Below, piece after piece: positions 24,420-31,921 of a stretch of DNA of 46,756 nucleotides. This DNA is from Candidatus Levilactobacillus faecigallinarum (GTDB lineage Bacteria > Bacillota > Bacilli > Lactobacillales > Lactobacillaceae). Numbering within the stretch: position 1 is the stretch's first letter; the number at the start of each line of letters is the position of its first letter. Below the pieces are notes generated by a model, which made no database searches, was not told the DNA's origin, and saw only the letters and a program-made list of their open reading frames with translations. Made by a program: the position numbers and the translations under genes. Location of the stretch: NCBI GenBank assembly GCA_019113985.1, contig DXGJ01000060.1:1-46756 (forward strand). Reading direction: 5' to 3'.

Positions 24420-25772
24420 CTATGATTTTGGCAGGATGTTTAGAATGTACAGCAGAATCACAAAGACGACCATTAATCCCCACATCACGGCGTTGACTTC
24501 CTTGCGGCGGCCAGCGGCGGTCATCAGAATCGGGTAGGTCAAGAAACCAAAGGCGATTCCGTACGAGATGTTATAGGTCAGCGGCATCCCCACGATGGTC
24601 AAGAAGGCGGGAACGGCGATTTCAAATTGATCCCAGTGGATATCCTTTAAAGCTGAAGCCATCAGGACCCCAACGATAATCAGTGCTGGGGCGGTTACCT
24701 GTGAGGTCACGACAGTCAGTAACGGCGAGAACATCAGGCTAAACAGGAATAGAACACCAGTCGTCAACGCCGTCAAGCCCGTCCGACCACCAACAGCAAT
24801 GCCGGCGGAGGATTCCACGTAGGCGGCGGTTGGCGTGGTCCCCATCACGGAACCGGCCAACATGGATAAGGAATCGGACATCAAGGCCCGACCAATGCGG
24901 GGCATCTTGTTGTTTTTCATGATGCCAGCTTGTTGTGCCAGACCAATTAACGTACCAGCTGTGTCGAAGAAGGCGACTAATAGGAAGATGATGACCACCG
25001 CCCACATCTGCGGGTCGGCAACGGCTGGCAAGTTTTTGATGCTGACGCCCATGGTTGGGCCCATGCTGGGTGCCATGGAGATGATACTGGTCGGCGCCTT
25101 AATCAGACCGGTGACCAGTCCCAGAATCGTGGAGGCCACCAGGCCAATGAAGATTGAACCGGGAACCCGCATCGCCATCAGGATGGCAATCACGAAGATT
25201 CCAAAAATGGTTAACCAGGTCGTTGGAACCGCAAACGAGCCGATCTCGACCAATGAGGCCTTGCTGGCGACGATAAGGCCACCACCTTGCAGGCCGACGA
25301 AGGCGATGAAGATCCCGATACCGGCGGCCATGGCTAATTTGAGGTCCTTGGGGATGGCGTCGATGACGACCTCCCGCACCTTCATGAAGGACAGTAAAGT
25401 GAAGAGAATGGCGGCAACGAAGACGCCGGCCATCGCCTTTTCCCAAGGGATTCCCATTCCCAAGACGACGGAATATGTAAAGAAGGCGTTGTCTCCCAGA
25501 CCGGGCGCGATGGCGATGGGGTAATTGGCCAGAAACGCCATCAAGAAGCATCCTAGAATTGCCGAGAGGGCGGTGACCGTGAAGACGGCCCCCTTGTCCA
25601 TGCCGGCAGCCCCCAAGATGGTTGGGTTAACGAAAAGAATGTAAGCCATGGAGACGAAAGTGGTCAACCCCGCTAAGAGTTCTTGGCGCACGGTGGTCTT
25701 CTGTTCCGAAAGGTGGAAGGTCCGTTCCAAGAAGCTGGTTGATGCGGTGATGTCACGAGATGTTTTGAACAC
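24420..25772 (-). CDS. NCS2-family purine permease (AzgA/PbuG-like)
   Basis: About 450 residues with around 12-14 membrane helices. The start is taken as GTG 25772, because AGAAAGGAG lies 9 bases ahead; the longer frame to 25799 runs through this site. Conserved features are TTFVSMAYILFVNP near the first helix, APGLGDNAFFTY (substrate-site loop) and VAFFDTAGTLIGLA. The AzgA subgroup carries adenine, guanine or hypoxanthine by proton symport. It is the first gene of an operon with adenine deaminase, which favours adenine or hypoxanthine as substrate. A PurBox-like site lies upstream. Confidence 0.9.
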   Translation of the reverse strand: MFKTSRDITASTSFLERTFHLSEQKTTVRQELLAGLTTFVSMAYILFVNPTILGAAGMDKGAVFTVTALSAILGCFLMAFLANYPIAIAPGLGDNAFFTYSVVLGMGIPWEKAMAGVFVAAILFTLLSFMKVREVVIDAIPKDLKLAMAAGIGIFIAFVGLQGGGLIVASKASLVEIGSFAVPTTWLTIFGIFVIAILMAMRVPGSIFIGLVASTILGLVTGLIKAPTSIISMAPSMGPTMGVSIKNLPAVADPQMWAVVIIFLLVAFFDTAGTLIGLAQQAGIMKNNKMPRIGRALMSDSLSMLAGSVMGTTPTAAYVESSAGIAVGGRTGLTALTTGVLFLFSLMFSPLLTVVTSQVTAPALIIVGVLMASALKDIHWDQFEIAVPAFLTIVGMPLTYNISYGIAFGFLTYPILMTAAGRRKEVNAVMWGLMVVFVILLYILNILPKS

Positions 25773-25842
25773 GATATGAAACTCCTTTCTCTTTCTCAAG
25801 GTAGTTCACATTGTGCCATATAATGGTCGTGCAATCAATAGC

Positions 25843-25855
25843 TATGTTCGGATTT
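25843..25855 (-). promoter_or_regulatory. PurBox-like site
   Basis: On the minus strand the sequence AAATCCGAACATA matches the Gram-positive PurR PurBox (AWWWCCGAACWWT) at 12 of 13 positions. It lies between the purine permease operon and the divergent deaminase gene, directly beside the latter's -35 box, so one site could act on both. Confidence 0.6.
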
Positions 25856-25861
25856 ATTCGA

Positions 25862-25912
25862 TTGACGTCCGGCTTTTATATGGTAAAATCGGGTTAATTA
25901 CAAACAAACCCG
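25862..25912 (+). promoter_or_regulatory. Promoter and start-site hairpin of the deaminase gene
   Basis: TTGACG (25862-25867) and TAAAAT (25884-25889) are separated by 16 bases. CGGGTT/AACCCG (25890-25895 and 25907-25912) forms a dyad at the expected transcript start, either an operator or a short 5' hairpin. Confidence 0.55.
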
Positions 25913-25942
25913 TATAATTATATTTGTAGGAGGTATTAACAT

Positions 25943-26959
25943 ATGACTACCGAAGTAACTCAGACGTTTACTCAAGGCCTACCGAAAGCAGAATTGCATT
26001 TACATATTGAAGGTACTCTGGAACCGGAGCTAAAGCTGAAGCTCGCCCAGCGCAACCACGTAGATATTGGTCAGACTACGATTGCTGAGGTTCAGAAGAC
26101 TTACGATTACGACGACTTAGCGTCCTTTCTCGCCGTCTATTACCCGGCGATGAATGTGTTGATCCATGAGCAGGACTTCTATGACCTGGCCTTCGCGTAC
26201 CTGCAGCGGGCGGCGGCCAATAACGTCCGGCACGTGGAGATTTTCTTCGACCCCCAGGCGCATACCAGCCGTGGCATCGCCTTTGCGACCGTGATCAACG
26301 GCTTGTACCGAGCCACAGTGGATGCCCGGGCACTAAACATTGATGCGCAACTGATCATGTGTTTTTTGCGGGACTTCTCCAAGGAATCGGCACGCCAAAC
26401 GCTAGCGGCGGCGTTGCCGTACAAGGATAAGTTTATCGGTATTGGTCTGGACTCCGACGAGCACAACAACCCGCCAATAAAGTTTGCCCGCCAGTACGAG
26501 GACGCGGCTGCGGCCGGCCTGCACCTGACGGCCCACTGTGATATTGACCAGAAGGATTCCATCGAGCACATTCGGCAAGCCCTGGAACAGCTGGACGTGG
26601 AGCGGCTCGACCACGGGACCAACATTGTTGAAGACCCCGACTTGGTCGATTTCGTGGCTAAAAGGGGTATTGGCTTAACCTCCTGCCCGTTATCCAACGC
26701 GTTCGTGTCACCCGAGATGAAGGGCAAAGAGATTTTGGAGTTGTTAGCCCATCAGGTAAAAGTCTCCATCAACTCGGATGACCCCGCCTACTTTGGCGGC
26801 TATATCGGCGATAACTACTTTGCATTAGCCGATAAGTTTAATCTGACCAAAGCCCAGGTTGTCCAACTGGCCCGCAATTCATTTGAGACCTCGTGGATCA
26901 GTGACGAACAAAAAGCCCTGTACCTTCAGGAACTGACGGCGTACGTGCAAGCACACTAA
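25943..26959 (+). CDS. Adenosine/adenine deaminase-fold protein (ADA superfamily)
   Basis: A 338-residue enzyme with a strong site (GTAGGAGG) before ATG 25943. Residues 16-25 give KAELHLHIEG, the metal motif HxH of the family. The segments YYPAMNVLIHEQDFYDL, EIFFDPQAHTSRG and NSDDPAYFGGYIGDNY resemble the adenine-deaminase (PA0148-like) branch more than classical adenosine deaminases. The usual HAGE motif, whose glutamate is the proton donor, is H198-C-D-I-D here. Either a neighbouring aspartate takes over or the substrate differs. It is divergent from the purine permease/adenine deaminase operon, so a purine salvage role is likely. Automatic annotation as adenosine deaminase should be treated with caution. 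Confidence 0.8.
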   Translation: MTTEVTQTFTQGLPKAELHLHIEGTLEPELKLKLAQRNHVDIGQTTIAEVQKTYDYDDLASFLAVYYPAMNVLIHEQDFYDLAFAYLQRAAANNVRHVEIFFDPQAHTSRGIAFATVINGLYRATVDARALNIDAQLIMCFLRDFSKESARQTLAAALPYKDKFIGIGLDSDEHNNPPIKFARQYEDAAAAGLHLTAHCDIDQKDSIEHIRQALEQLDVERLDHGTNIVEDPDLVDFVAKRGIGLTSCPLSNAFVSPEMKGKEILELLAHQVKVSINSDDPAYFGGYIGDNYFALADKFNLTKAQVVQLARNSFETSWISDEQKALYLQELTAYVQAH

Positions 26960-27036
26960 GATACCCCCCATGTTGATTGGTCAGCGTTGGGTGATTTTTA
27001 AACAGGATTTTTGGGATGGCGGGTAAAAAAGCGTAC

Positions 27037-27067
27037 CCTAATAATATAATGATTATTATTAGGAGGG
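27037..27067 (+). promoter_or_regulatory. Dyad covering TATAAT and the ribosome binding site
   Basis: CCTAATAAT (27037-27045) and ATTATTAGG (27055-27063) form a perfect 9-base dyad. Its centre contains TATAAT (27045-27050), and its right arm runs into the AGGAGGG site (27061-27067) of the next gene. It could be a repressor site over the -10 box. Confidence 0.5.
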
Positions 27068-27074
27068 CTTTCTG

Positions 27075-27734
27075 ATGGACTTAACGATTGCACAGAATTA
27101 CCTATTAATGACTGAAAAGATTACGAATCGGCCCATGCTACGGACACGGTTTACGACCCAGGCCTATTTAGTCTTGGCCGCATTCTTAGATTTGCGGGCA
27201 GCGCGCCTGATAACGTTAGATGCTCAGCGCGTGACGATAAGCGACGAGCAACAGTTGCGGGCCGACTTACCCGCTAGCCTACAATTGTTTGCGACGGATT
27301 TAGGGGATGCCCTGAAACAAGGCGCAGACACCAAAGCAGTTTTTAAGCTCCTGACCAGTTGGAACCTGGCCAACGCCGTTTATGACACGGTCGGGTCAGA
27401 ACTCGAGCGACAAGGATGCGTCGAAAAGGTGATTTTTCAGAATAATCTCTTGCCCAAGACGATTTATGAGCCAACGAGCGTGGGAAGACAGGCTGTCGTT
27501 GATCAGCTGACGAATCAGCTCCAACACCAGTCGTTAACAGCCTCGTCGCGGGCCTTGTTAACCATTTTCACCCAGCTAAATGCCTTGAAGTGGGTGTTGC
27601 CAGCCGAAGTGCGCGACCTGGTGGCACCACAACTCGCGTTGCATGAAGATGCCGCGGTGCTTCAAGCGTTGACCACCATGGCCCAAGAGCGCATCACCAC
27701 GCGTAAGTTTGAACTCGATTCCTGGCTCAGTTAG
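27075..27734 (+). CDS. GPP34 (GOLPH3/Vps74-like) family protein
   Basis: A 219-residue, mostly helical soluble protein with ATG 27075 behind AGGAGGG. The N-terminus (LTIAQNYLLMTEKITNR) and the helix pattern AYLVLAAFLDLRAARLITLD, with a beta turn VTISDE, resemble the start of GPP34 domains. In those proteins a Leu-rich helix pair is followed by a short strand. The later LTASSRALLTIFTQLNALKWVLP also fits the family's C-terminal helices. GOLPH3 binds PI4P in eukaryotes; bacterial members are of unknown function. The assignment is from pattern only. It stands alone between purine salvage genes and the GH8 gene. Confidence 0.5.
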   Translation: MDLTIAQNYLLMTEKITNRPMLRTRFTTQAYLVLAAFLDLRAARLITLDAQRVTISDEQQLRADLPASLQLFATDLGDALKQGADTKAVFKLLTSWNLANAVYDTVGSELERQGCVEKVIFQNNLLPKTIYEPTSVGRQAVVDQLTNQLQHQSLTASSRALLTIFTQLNALKWVLPAEVRDLVAPQLALHEDAAVLQALTTMAQERITTRKFELDSWLS

Positions 27735-27814
27735 TCCCATAACCGATAAAATGGGGGCTTACCAGCCGCCGTTTTCGGTGAGATACTGGAACTAAATGGA
27801 AAGAAGCGAGACGG

Positions 27815-28933
27815 ATGCGCAAAAAACAATTTTGGTTATTCTTGGTCCTTGCGACCGGCGTGTGGGGGCTATTCCTAGCGATGCCACAACCGGCTTCGGC
27901 GAAAGCCACCCAAGCGGTGACTTGGTACCAGCAGTGGCGACGAACTTACGTTGGCGGGAAGACCCAAAAGTACGTTCGGGCGAACGATGGTCAAGGGGCC
28001 ACGACGGCTTATTCGGAAGGCCAAGGTTATGGGATGTTAGCGGCGGTGCTGGCGGCCAAGCAAGGGGCCAACACGCACGCAATTTTTAACCAATTTTATC
28101 GGTATTATCGGGCGCACCGTGTCGCCAGTAAGGTGCCCTTGATGGCTTGGCGGCAAACCATGCGTCAAGGCAAGTTGACCAGTGTCGGGTCCGAGAAAAA
28201 CAGTGCGACCGACGGCGACCTGGACATTGCCTACGCCCTGATTTTGGCGGACAAACGGTGGGGCAGCCGGCAGACCAATTATCGGCAGGCGGCTAAGTCC
28301 CTCCTGGCAGCGATTTACAAGCGAGAAATCAATCCGACTACGAAGTTGCCGTTAATGGGCAATTGGGCCACTTCTGCCTATGACCAGAGCAAGGTGCGGA
28401 CGTCGGATTTGGTGCCCGGTTACTTTAAGGTCTTTGCGAAATTCACCAAGAATAAGGGCTGGCAGGCGGTGGCGACGCGTAGTCAGAAGCTGATCAAAAA
28501 GCTGAGTGCCCGGCACAAGACCGGCCTGTTCCCAGACTTCATCCGGGTCACGGGCACGGGGCTGGCGTTAACGGCGGTCAAGGCTTACGAGATCGAATCG
28601 GCGACCGATAATCAGGTCGGGTATAACGCGAACCGGGTGCCCTGGCGCCTAGCGCAAAGCTATCAACTGACCAAGAATGCAACCATTAAACGAGCGCTGA
28701 CCAAGCAATTGACCTTTTTCAAGAAGCGGCAGAAAGTTTTGTCTGGGTACACACTGAGCGGTCGGGCAGTGCAATCGTATGGTGACGCCGCGTTCGTGGC
28801 CCCGGTCAACGTTGCTGCGCGAGTTCTGAAGCAGACTAGTCTGAAAAAACGGACGGGGAAGCAGTTACCTAAGACCATCCAAAAGAAAAATTATTATTCG
28901 GGGACGTTACAGATGTTGTGCGCCTTGTCATAA
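27815..28933 (+). CDS. Secreted glycoside hydrolase family 8
   Basis: A 372-residue protein with a signal peptide (about residues 1-30, ending PASAKA). The GH8 catalytic features are present: the acid glutamate in TTAYSEGQGYGM near residue 70 and the family signature SATDGDLDIAYALILADKRW near residue 130. GH8 enzymes cut beta-1,4 linkages in glucans, chitosan or xylan from the extracellular side. The substrate is not visible, but the BcsZ/chitosanase relatives in lactobacilli may trim an exopolysaccharide. Two bases upstream of the start there is no strong site (GAAGCGAG at about 6 bases), so expression may be modest. It is followed by its own terminator. Confidence 0.88.
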   Translation: MRKKQFWLFLVLATGVWGLFLAMPQPASAKATQAVTWYQQWRRTYVGGKTQKYVRANDGQGATTAYSEGQGYGMLAAVLAAKQGANTHAIFNQFYRYYRAHRVASKVPLMAWRQTMRQGKLTSVGSEKNSATDGDLDIAYALILADKRWGSRQTNYRQAAKSLLAAIYKREINPTTKLPLMGNWATSAYDQSKVRTSDLVPGYFKVFAKFTKNKGWQAVATRSQKLIKKLSARHKTGLFPDFIRVTGTGLALTAVKAYEIESATDNQVGYNANRVPWRLAQSYQLTKNATIKRALTKQLTFFKKRQKVLSGYTLSGRAVQSYGDAAFVAPVNVAARVLKQTSLKKRTGKQLPKTIQKKNYYSGTLQMLCALS

Positions 28934-28942
28934 AAACTGACT

Positions 28943-28979
28943 AAAACGCGTTGATCCTAGTCGGGGACCAACGCGTTTT
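28943..28979 (+). terminator. Terminator of the GH8 gene
   Basis: AAAACGCGTTG (28943-28953) pairs perfectly with CAACGCGTTTT (28969-28979), nine bases after the stop codon. Confidence 0.8.
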
Positions 28980-28988
28980 GTGTAACCA

Positions 28989-29016
28989 AAAATGCCGCCC
29001 CATTCAGGACGGCATT
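28989..29016 (-). terminator. Terminator of the GH25 gene
   Basis: AAATGCCG-CC pairs with GG-CGGCATTT, 20 bases beyond the stop of the minus-strand GH25 gene, with an A tract on the plus side that gives a T tract on the minus strand. Confidence 0.7.
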
Positions 29017-29036
29017 TCCGGGTAAATTCAAGTTTT

Positions 29037-29978
29037 TTAGTAAGTCGTTACGTAGGATTGGTTGGCAGTAACGTACTTGCCATTCGTTAATTGGAACCGG
29101 TAGGCGTTCTTGCTGTTCTTGGTGATTGCTTTGACAGCGAGCGTCTTACCAGCTTTGACCTTGGTGCTCCGTTGATTCTTGGTGAAGTTGACCCCGTTGT
29201 ATTCGTAGACCGTTTTATCGGTCTTGATACCCGTTACACCGGTCATACTGGTGTAGTAGCTAGCTGCACTGTGCGTAGCGGAGCTGTTGAACCAGCTGTT
29301 AACCGTAGCGCTGTCCAGCGTCTTGTTCAGGTCAACGTTGCCACTGATTCCGGAGACGGAACCCTTGCTGGTGTATTGCCAGAGGTCAGCTGAGACACCG
29401 GAAACGCTAGGCTTAACGGTACTGTACTTAGCAATCCAAGCACCATCGAACTTGGAGAAGTTCAGGTTATGTGAGTTGGCGTAGTATTCACCAGAGTACA
29501 TGATCAAAGGCTTGTTGGTCAGGGAGCGCATGGTCTTTAACCAAGCGTTGACGTAGGTCTGTTCGGACTTCGTCGCTGAGCCCATCCGTTGTTCTTCATC
29601 CAGGACGAAGAACTTGGTGTGTGCATTACTCCGCTTGTAGAAGTCTTTGGCTTCCTGTTGGGCGTCCTTCACGCTGGTGAATTGGGCGAACATGTATTGG
29701 CCAAATGGTACGCCGTACTTGTAGGCGCCATTTGCGTTGGTGTTGCGGGCGGTGTCAACCATGTAGCCCTTGTCACCCTTGCTCCCGTGTTGGACCCGGA
29801 TGATGACACCCTTTAAGTCCTTGGATGCCTTCTTCCAGTTGACGTTTCCTTGATATTGGGAAATGTCAGCAATCTTGTTGCCGGCGGCACTGGCCGTAGT
29901 GGTGTTTAACCCCACGCCTACCGCAACGACAGCCGCCATGGCCGCTAAGCCGATACCTAATCGATGTAACATCTGCAT
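29037..29978 (-). CDS. Secreted GH25 lysozyme with SH3-like/DUF5776 C-terminus
   Basis: A 313-residue secreted muramidase. The signal peptide (about 1-32) ends at ASAA. Residues 35-230 are the GH25 domain: KIADISQYQGNVNWKKA, IIRVQHGS, GQYMFAQF, FFVLDEEQ with the catalytic acidic residues, LIMYSGEYYA and ADLWQYTS. The last 75 residues repeat the DUF5776-like pattern ending GKYVTANQSYVTTY, which probably binds the wall. It cleaves the N-acetylmuramic acid linkage of peptidoglycan and may serve in autolysis or turnover. ATG 29978 has GAGGAGG at 8 bases. Upstream and on the same strand lies the matrixin gene. Confidence 0.92.
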   Translation of the reverse strand: MQMLHRLGIGLAAMAAVVAVGVGLNTTTASAAGNKIADISQYQGNVNWKKASKDLKGVIIRVQHGSKGDKGYMVDTARNTNANGAYKYGVPFGQYMFAQFTSVKDAQQEAKDFYKRSNAHTKFFVLDEEQRMGSATKSEQTYVNAWLKTMRSLTNKPLIMYSGEYYANSHNLNFSKFDGAWIAKYSTVKPSVSGVSADLWQYTSKGSVSGISGNVDLNKTLDSATVNSWFNSSATHSAASYYTSMTGVTGIKTDKTVYEYNGVNFTKNQRSTKVKAGKTLAVKAITKNSKNAYRFQLTNGKYVTANQSYVTTY

Positions 29979-30091
29979 AAAAACATCCTCCTCAGTCTTT
30001 GCCCCCTATTGTACACGGGAGACATCGCCTCGAGGTTACCATAAATTTACAATTAATGACATTTCTAATTACATTTCGATTGCAAGCCGTT

Positions 30092-30128
30092 AAAAAACCG
30101 CCTTCCCGAAAAAAGTGGGGAGACGGTT
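30092..30128 (-). terminator. Terminator of the matrixin gene
   Basis: AAACCG-CT-CCC pairs with GGG-AG-CGGTTT around a short A-rich loop, just beyond the stop of the minus-strand matrixin gene. Confidence 0.75.
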
Positions 30129-30135
30129 TGCGGAA

Positions 30136-31071
30136 TTACTTTTGCTTTGCCACGTAAATCTTAAGCGCCAACTGTGCCCGAGCTTTATCGGTCGCAGTGA
30201 CGGGATTGTAGGTTTTTAAACCAGTCTTAGAGGTTACCTGACTGTAGCTATTGACGCGGCTGGTGCCGCTCTCGAAGTACATCAGATCCGTCTTGTTCGG
30301 TGAATGGTTAAGACCCATCACGTGCCCGAACTCGTGCGCAATGGTGCTAGCGTACTCGTACATCCGGCCCTGTTCGGCTACGCTGTTCCGGACAGCCGCC
30401 ACTTGGGTCTCTAGCGTCTGGTAGGCTGGTAGGCTGGTTTCCACGTTGCTAGCCGTTTCGTTGAACTTCTGCGTGTAGTCCTTGTCAGTAGTTGCGACGC
30501 CTTGACTGGCCAACAGTGCTTTGGCCTTAGCCTCGACCGTGGCCGCGTATTTCTTGTAGAAGGCATTGTTAAGGTGTGTGGTCATGGCCTCACCGATATC
30601 TTGCGTGGTTTGGTCGTAATAGTACTTCCGGACCTGAACCTTCTTGGTCCCAGGCGTCCACCAGGCGTCGCTGGTATCGTTCTTCGACGGCTTCGCATTC
30701 GATACGGAGAACGTCAGGGTGTGATTTTTCTTGGTTCCCTGGGTGAATTCCTTTTTACCCAGCTTATGGTTCCAGTAATCCATGGCCAATTTAACACTTT
30801 GCTTGAGCTTAGTGTCCTTGGTATTGACCCAGACGACGGCCTTACCGTTCTTCTTGAGTGCGGTCTGGGCACTGTAGGCAAACTTGTATTGTTTGCCTAA
30901 GGCCTTGGCGTGCTTCCGGTAATAGCTGTTGCTCTTCTTGAGAACGCTGGCGGACGGTTTGACGCTGGCCGCTTGTGCAGTGACCGTGTTAGTGGTTACT
31001 AGCGGCGTGACTAACAGCGTTGCCGCAATCGCTGTTAGGACCGTCCGGCGTTTGATGTGATGTCCGTTCAT
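30136..31071 (-). CDS. Secreted matrixin-type zinc metalloprotease
   Basis: A 311-residue protein with start ATG 31071, fixed by GAGGAGG about 9 bases upstream; the longer frame to 31155 is excluded by this site. A signal peptide (about 1-37, ending AQAAS) is followed by a helical propeptide-like segment. The catalytic core has AHEFGHVMGLNHSPN, the zinc motif HExxHxxGxxH, and then DLMYFESG with the Met-turn. Matrixin-like proteins of lactobacilli are secreted and their substrates are unknown. There is no cysteine switch in the propeptide, as is common in bacteria. It stands with the GH8 and GH25 genes in a stretch of exported enzymes. Confidence 0.92.
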   Translation of the reverse strand: MNGHHIKRRTVLTAIAATLLVTPLVTTNTVTAQAASVKPSASVLKKSNSYYRKHAKALGKQYKFAYSAQTALKKNGKAVVWVNTKDTKLKQSVKLAMDYWNHKLGKKEFTQGTKKNHTLTFSVSNAKPSKNDTSDAWWTPGTKKVQVRKYYYDQTTQDIGEAMTTHLNNAFYKKYAATVEAKAKALLASQGVATTDKDYTQKFNETASNVETSLPAYQTLETQVAAVRNSVAEQGRMYEYASTIAHEFGHVMGLNHSPNKTDLMYFESGTSRVNSYSQVTSKTGLKTYNPVTATDKARAQLALKIYVAKQK

Positions 31072-31221
31072 TTTAGAAAACCTCCTCGAACTCCCCAAAA
31101 CTATTTTCGTTGACAACAGCATATGCTTTTCTAAAATCGGGGTCAAGCAAAACAACCGTTAGGCCAATCTCGTGGATTCCCCGTTTAGCAGGCGTGTTAT
31201 CGCTTACCTGAAAATGACAGG

Positions 31222-31235
31222 GGAATATATGTTCG
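31222..31235 (+). promoter_or_regulatory. LexA (SOS) box-like site upstream of tag-sbcDC
   Basis: GGAATATATGTTCG differs from the symmetrical Gram-positive LexA box CGAACATATGTTCG at two positions and keeps the GAA-N-TTC core. It overlaps the -35 region of a predicted promoter (TTCGCG at 31232-31237, TATAGT at 31254-31259, 16-base spacer), where a repressor would block transcription of the DNA-repair operon. Confidence 0.45.
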
Positions 31236-31345
31236 CGTTGAAGCGAAATCTGGTATAGTAGGAGTAGACATTTAGGAGACGAATGGCCTAGCGTAATTCT
31301 TAACAACGGTGCTCGGTCGTTAAGCGACAATTAAGGGGGAATTAG

Positions 31346-31918
31346 ATGGTTAACCGGTGTTCTTGGGCCACGAGCTCGCCAAGTATGCAACAGTATCATG
31401 ATCAGGAGTGGGGGCGACCGCAGCATGATGAACGGGCGCTCTTCGAACTATTGTGTCTGGAAACTTATCAAGCGGGGTTAAGTTGGCAAACGATTTTAAA
31501 TAAACGGGCGGCATTTCGTCGGGATTTTGCCAATTTTGATATCGCTCAGGTGGCAGCGATGGGACCAACAGACTTGGCGCGCCTGCTTCATGATTCGGCG
31601 ATTATTCGCAACCGTCTCAAGCTGAGCGCCACCATCAACAACGCCCAGGTGTTGGTCCATTGGCCGGCCGGCGACTCATTTAGCACCTGGTTATGGGCCT
31701 TCGTGGGTGGGCAACCAATTCGACACCACTTCACCACGGGCGACCAGATTCCAGCCACCACGGACCTGGCCCAACACATCTCACGCGAAATGAAAAAACG
31801 CGGTTTTAAGTTTGTCGGACCGACCGTGGTATATTCTTTTCTCCAGGCCGCCGGGTTGATCAATGATCACCTGGTCGACTGTGATTGGGCCCCAGAACGA
31901 CAGACAAAGGAGCGATAG
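31346..31918 (+). CDS. tag: DNA-3-methyladenine glycosylase I
   Basis: A 190-residue enzyme of normal family length. It has the opening RCSW, YHDQEWGRP, and LCLETYQAGLSW, in which the glutamate recognises the base, then IIRNRLKL and INNAQ. The zinc ligands (Cys5, His18, and the C-terminal His and Cys in DHLVDCDW) are all present. The enzyme excises 3-methyladenine from DNA. It is the first gene of a unit with sbcD (3-base gap) and sbcC. A LexA-box-like site upstream suggests damage induction. Start ATG 31346 follows AAGGGGGA. Confidence 0.93.
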   Translation: MVNRCSWATSSPSMQQYHDQEWGRPQHDERALFELLCLETYQAGLSWQTILNKRAAFRRDFANFDIAQVAAMGPTDLARLLHDSAIIRNRLKLSATINNAQVLVHWPAGDSFSTWLWAFVGGQPIRHHFTTGDQIPATTDLAQHISREMKKRGFKFVGPTVVYSFLQAAGLINDHLVDCDWAPERQTKER

Positions 31919-31921
31919 GAC

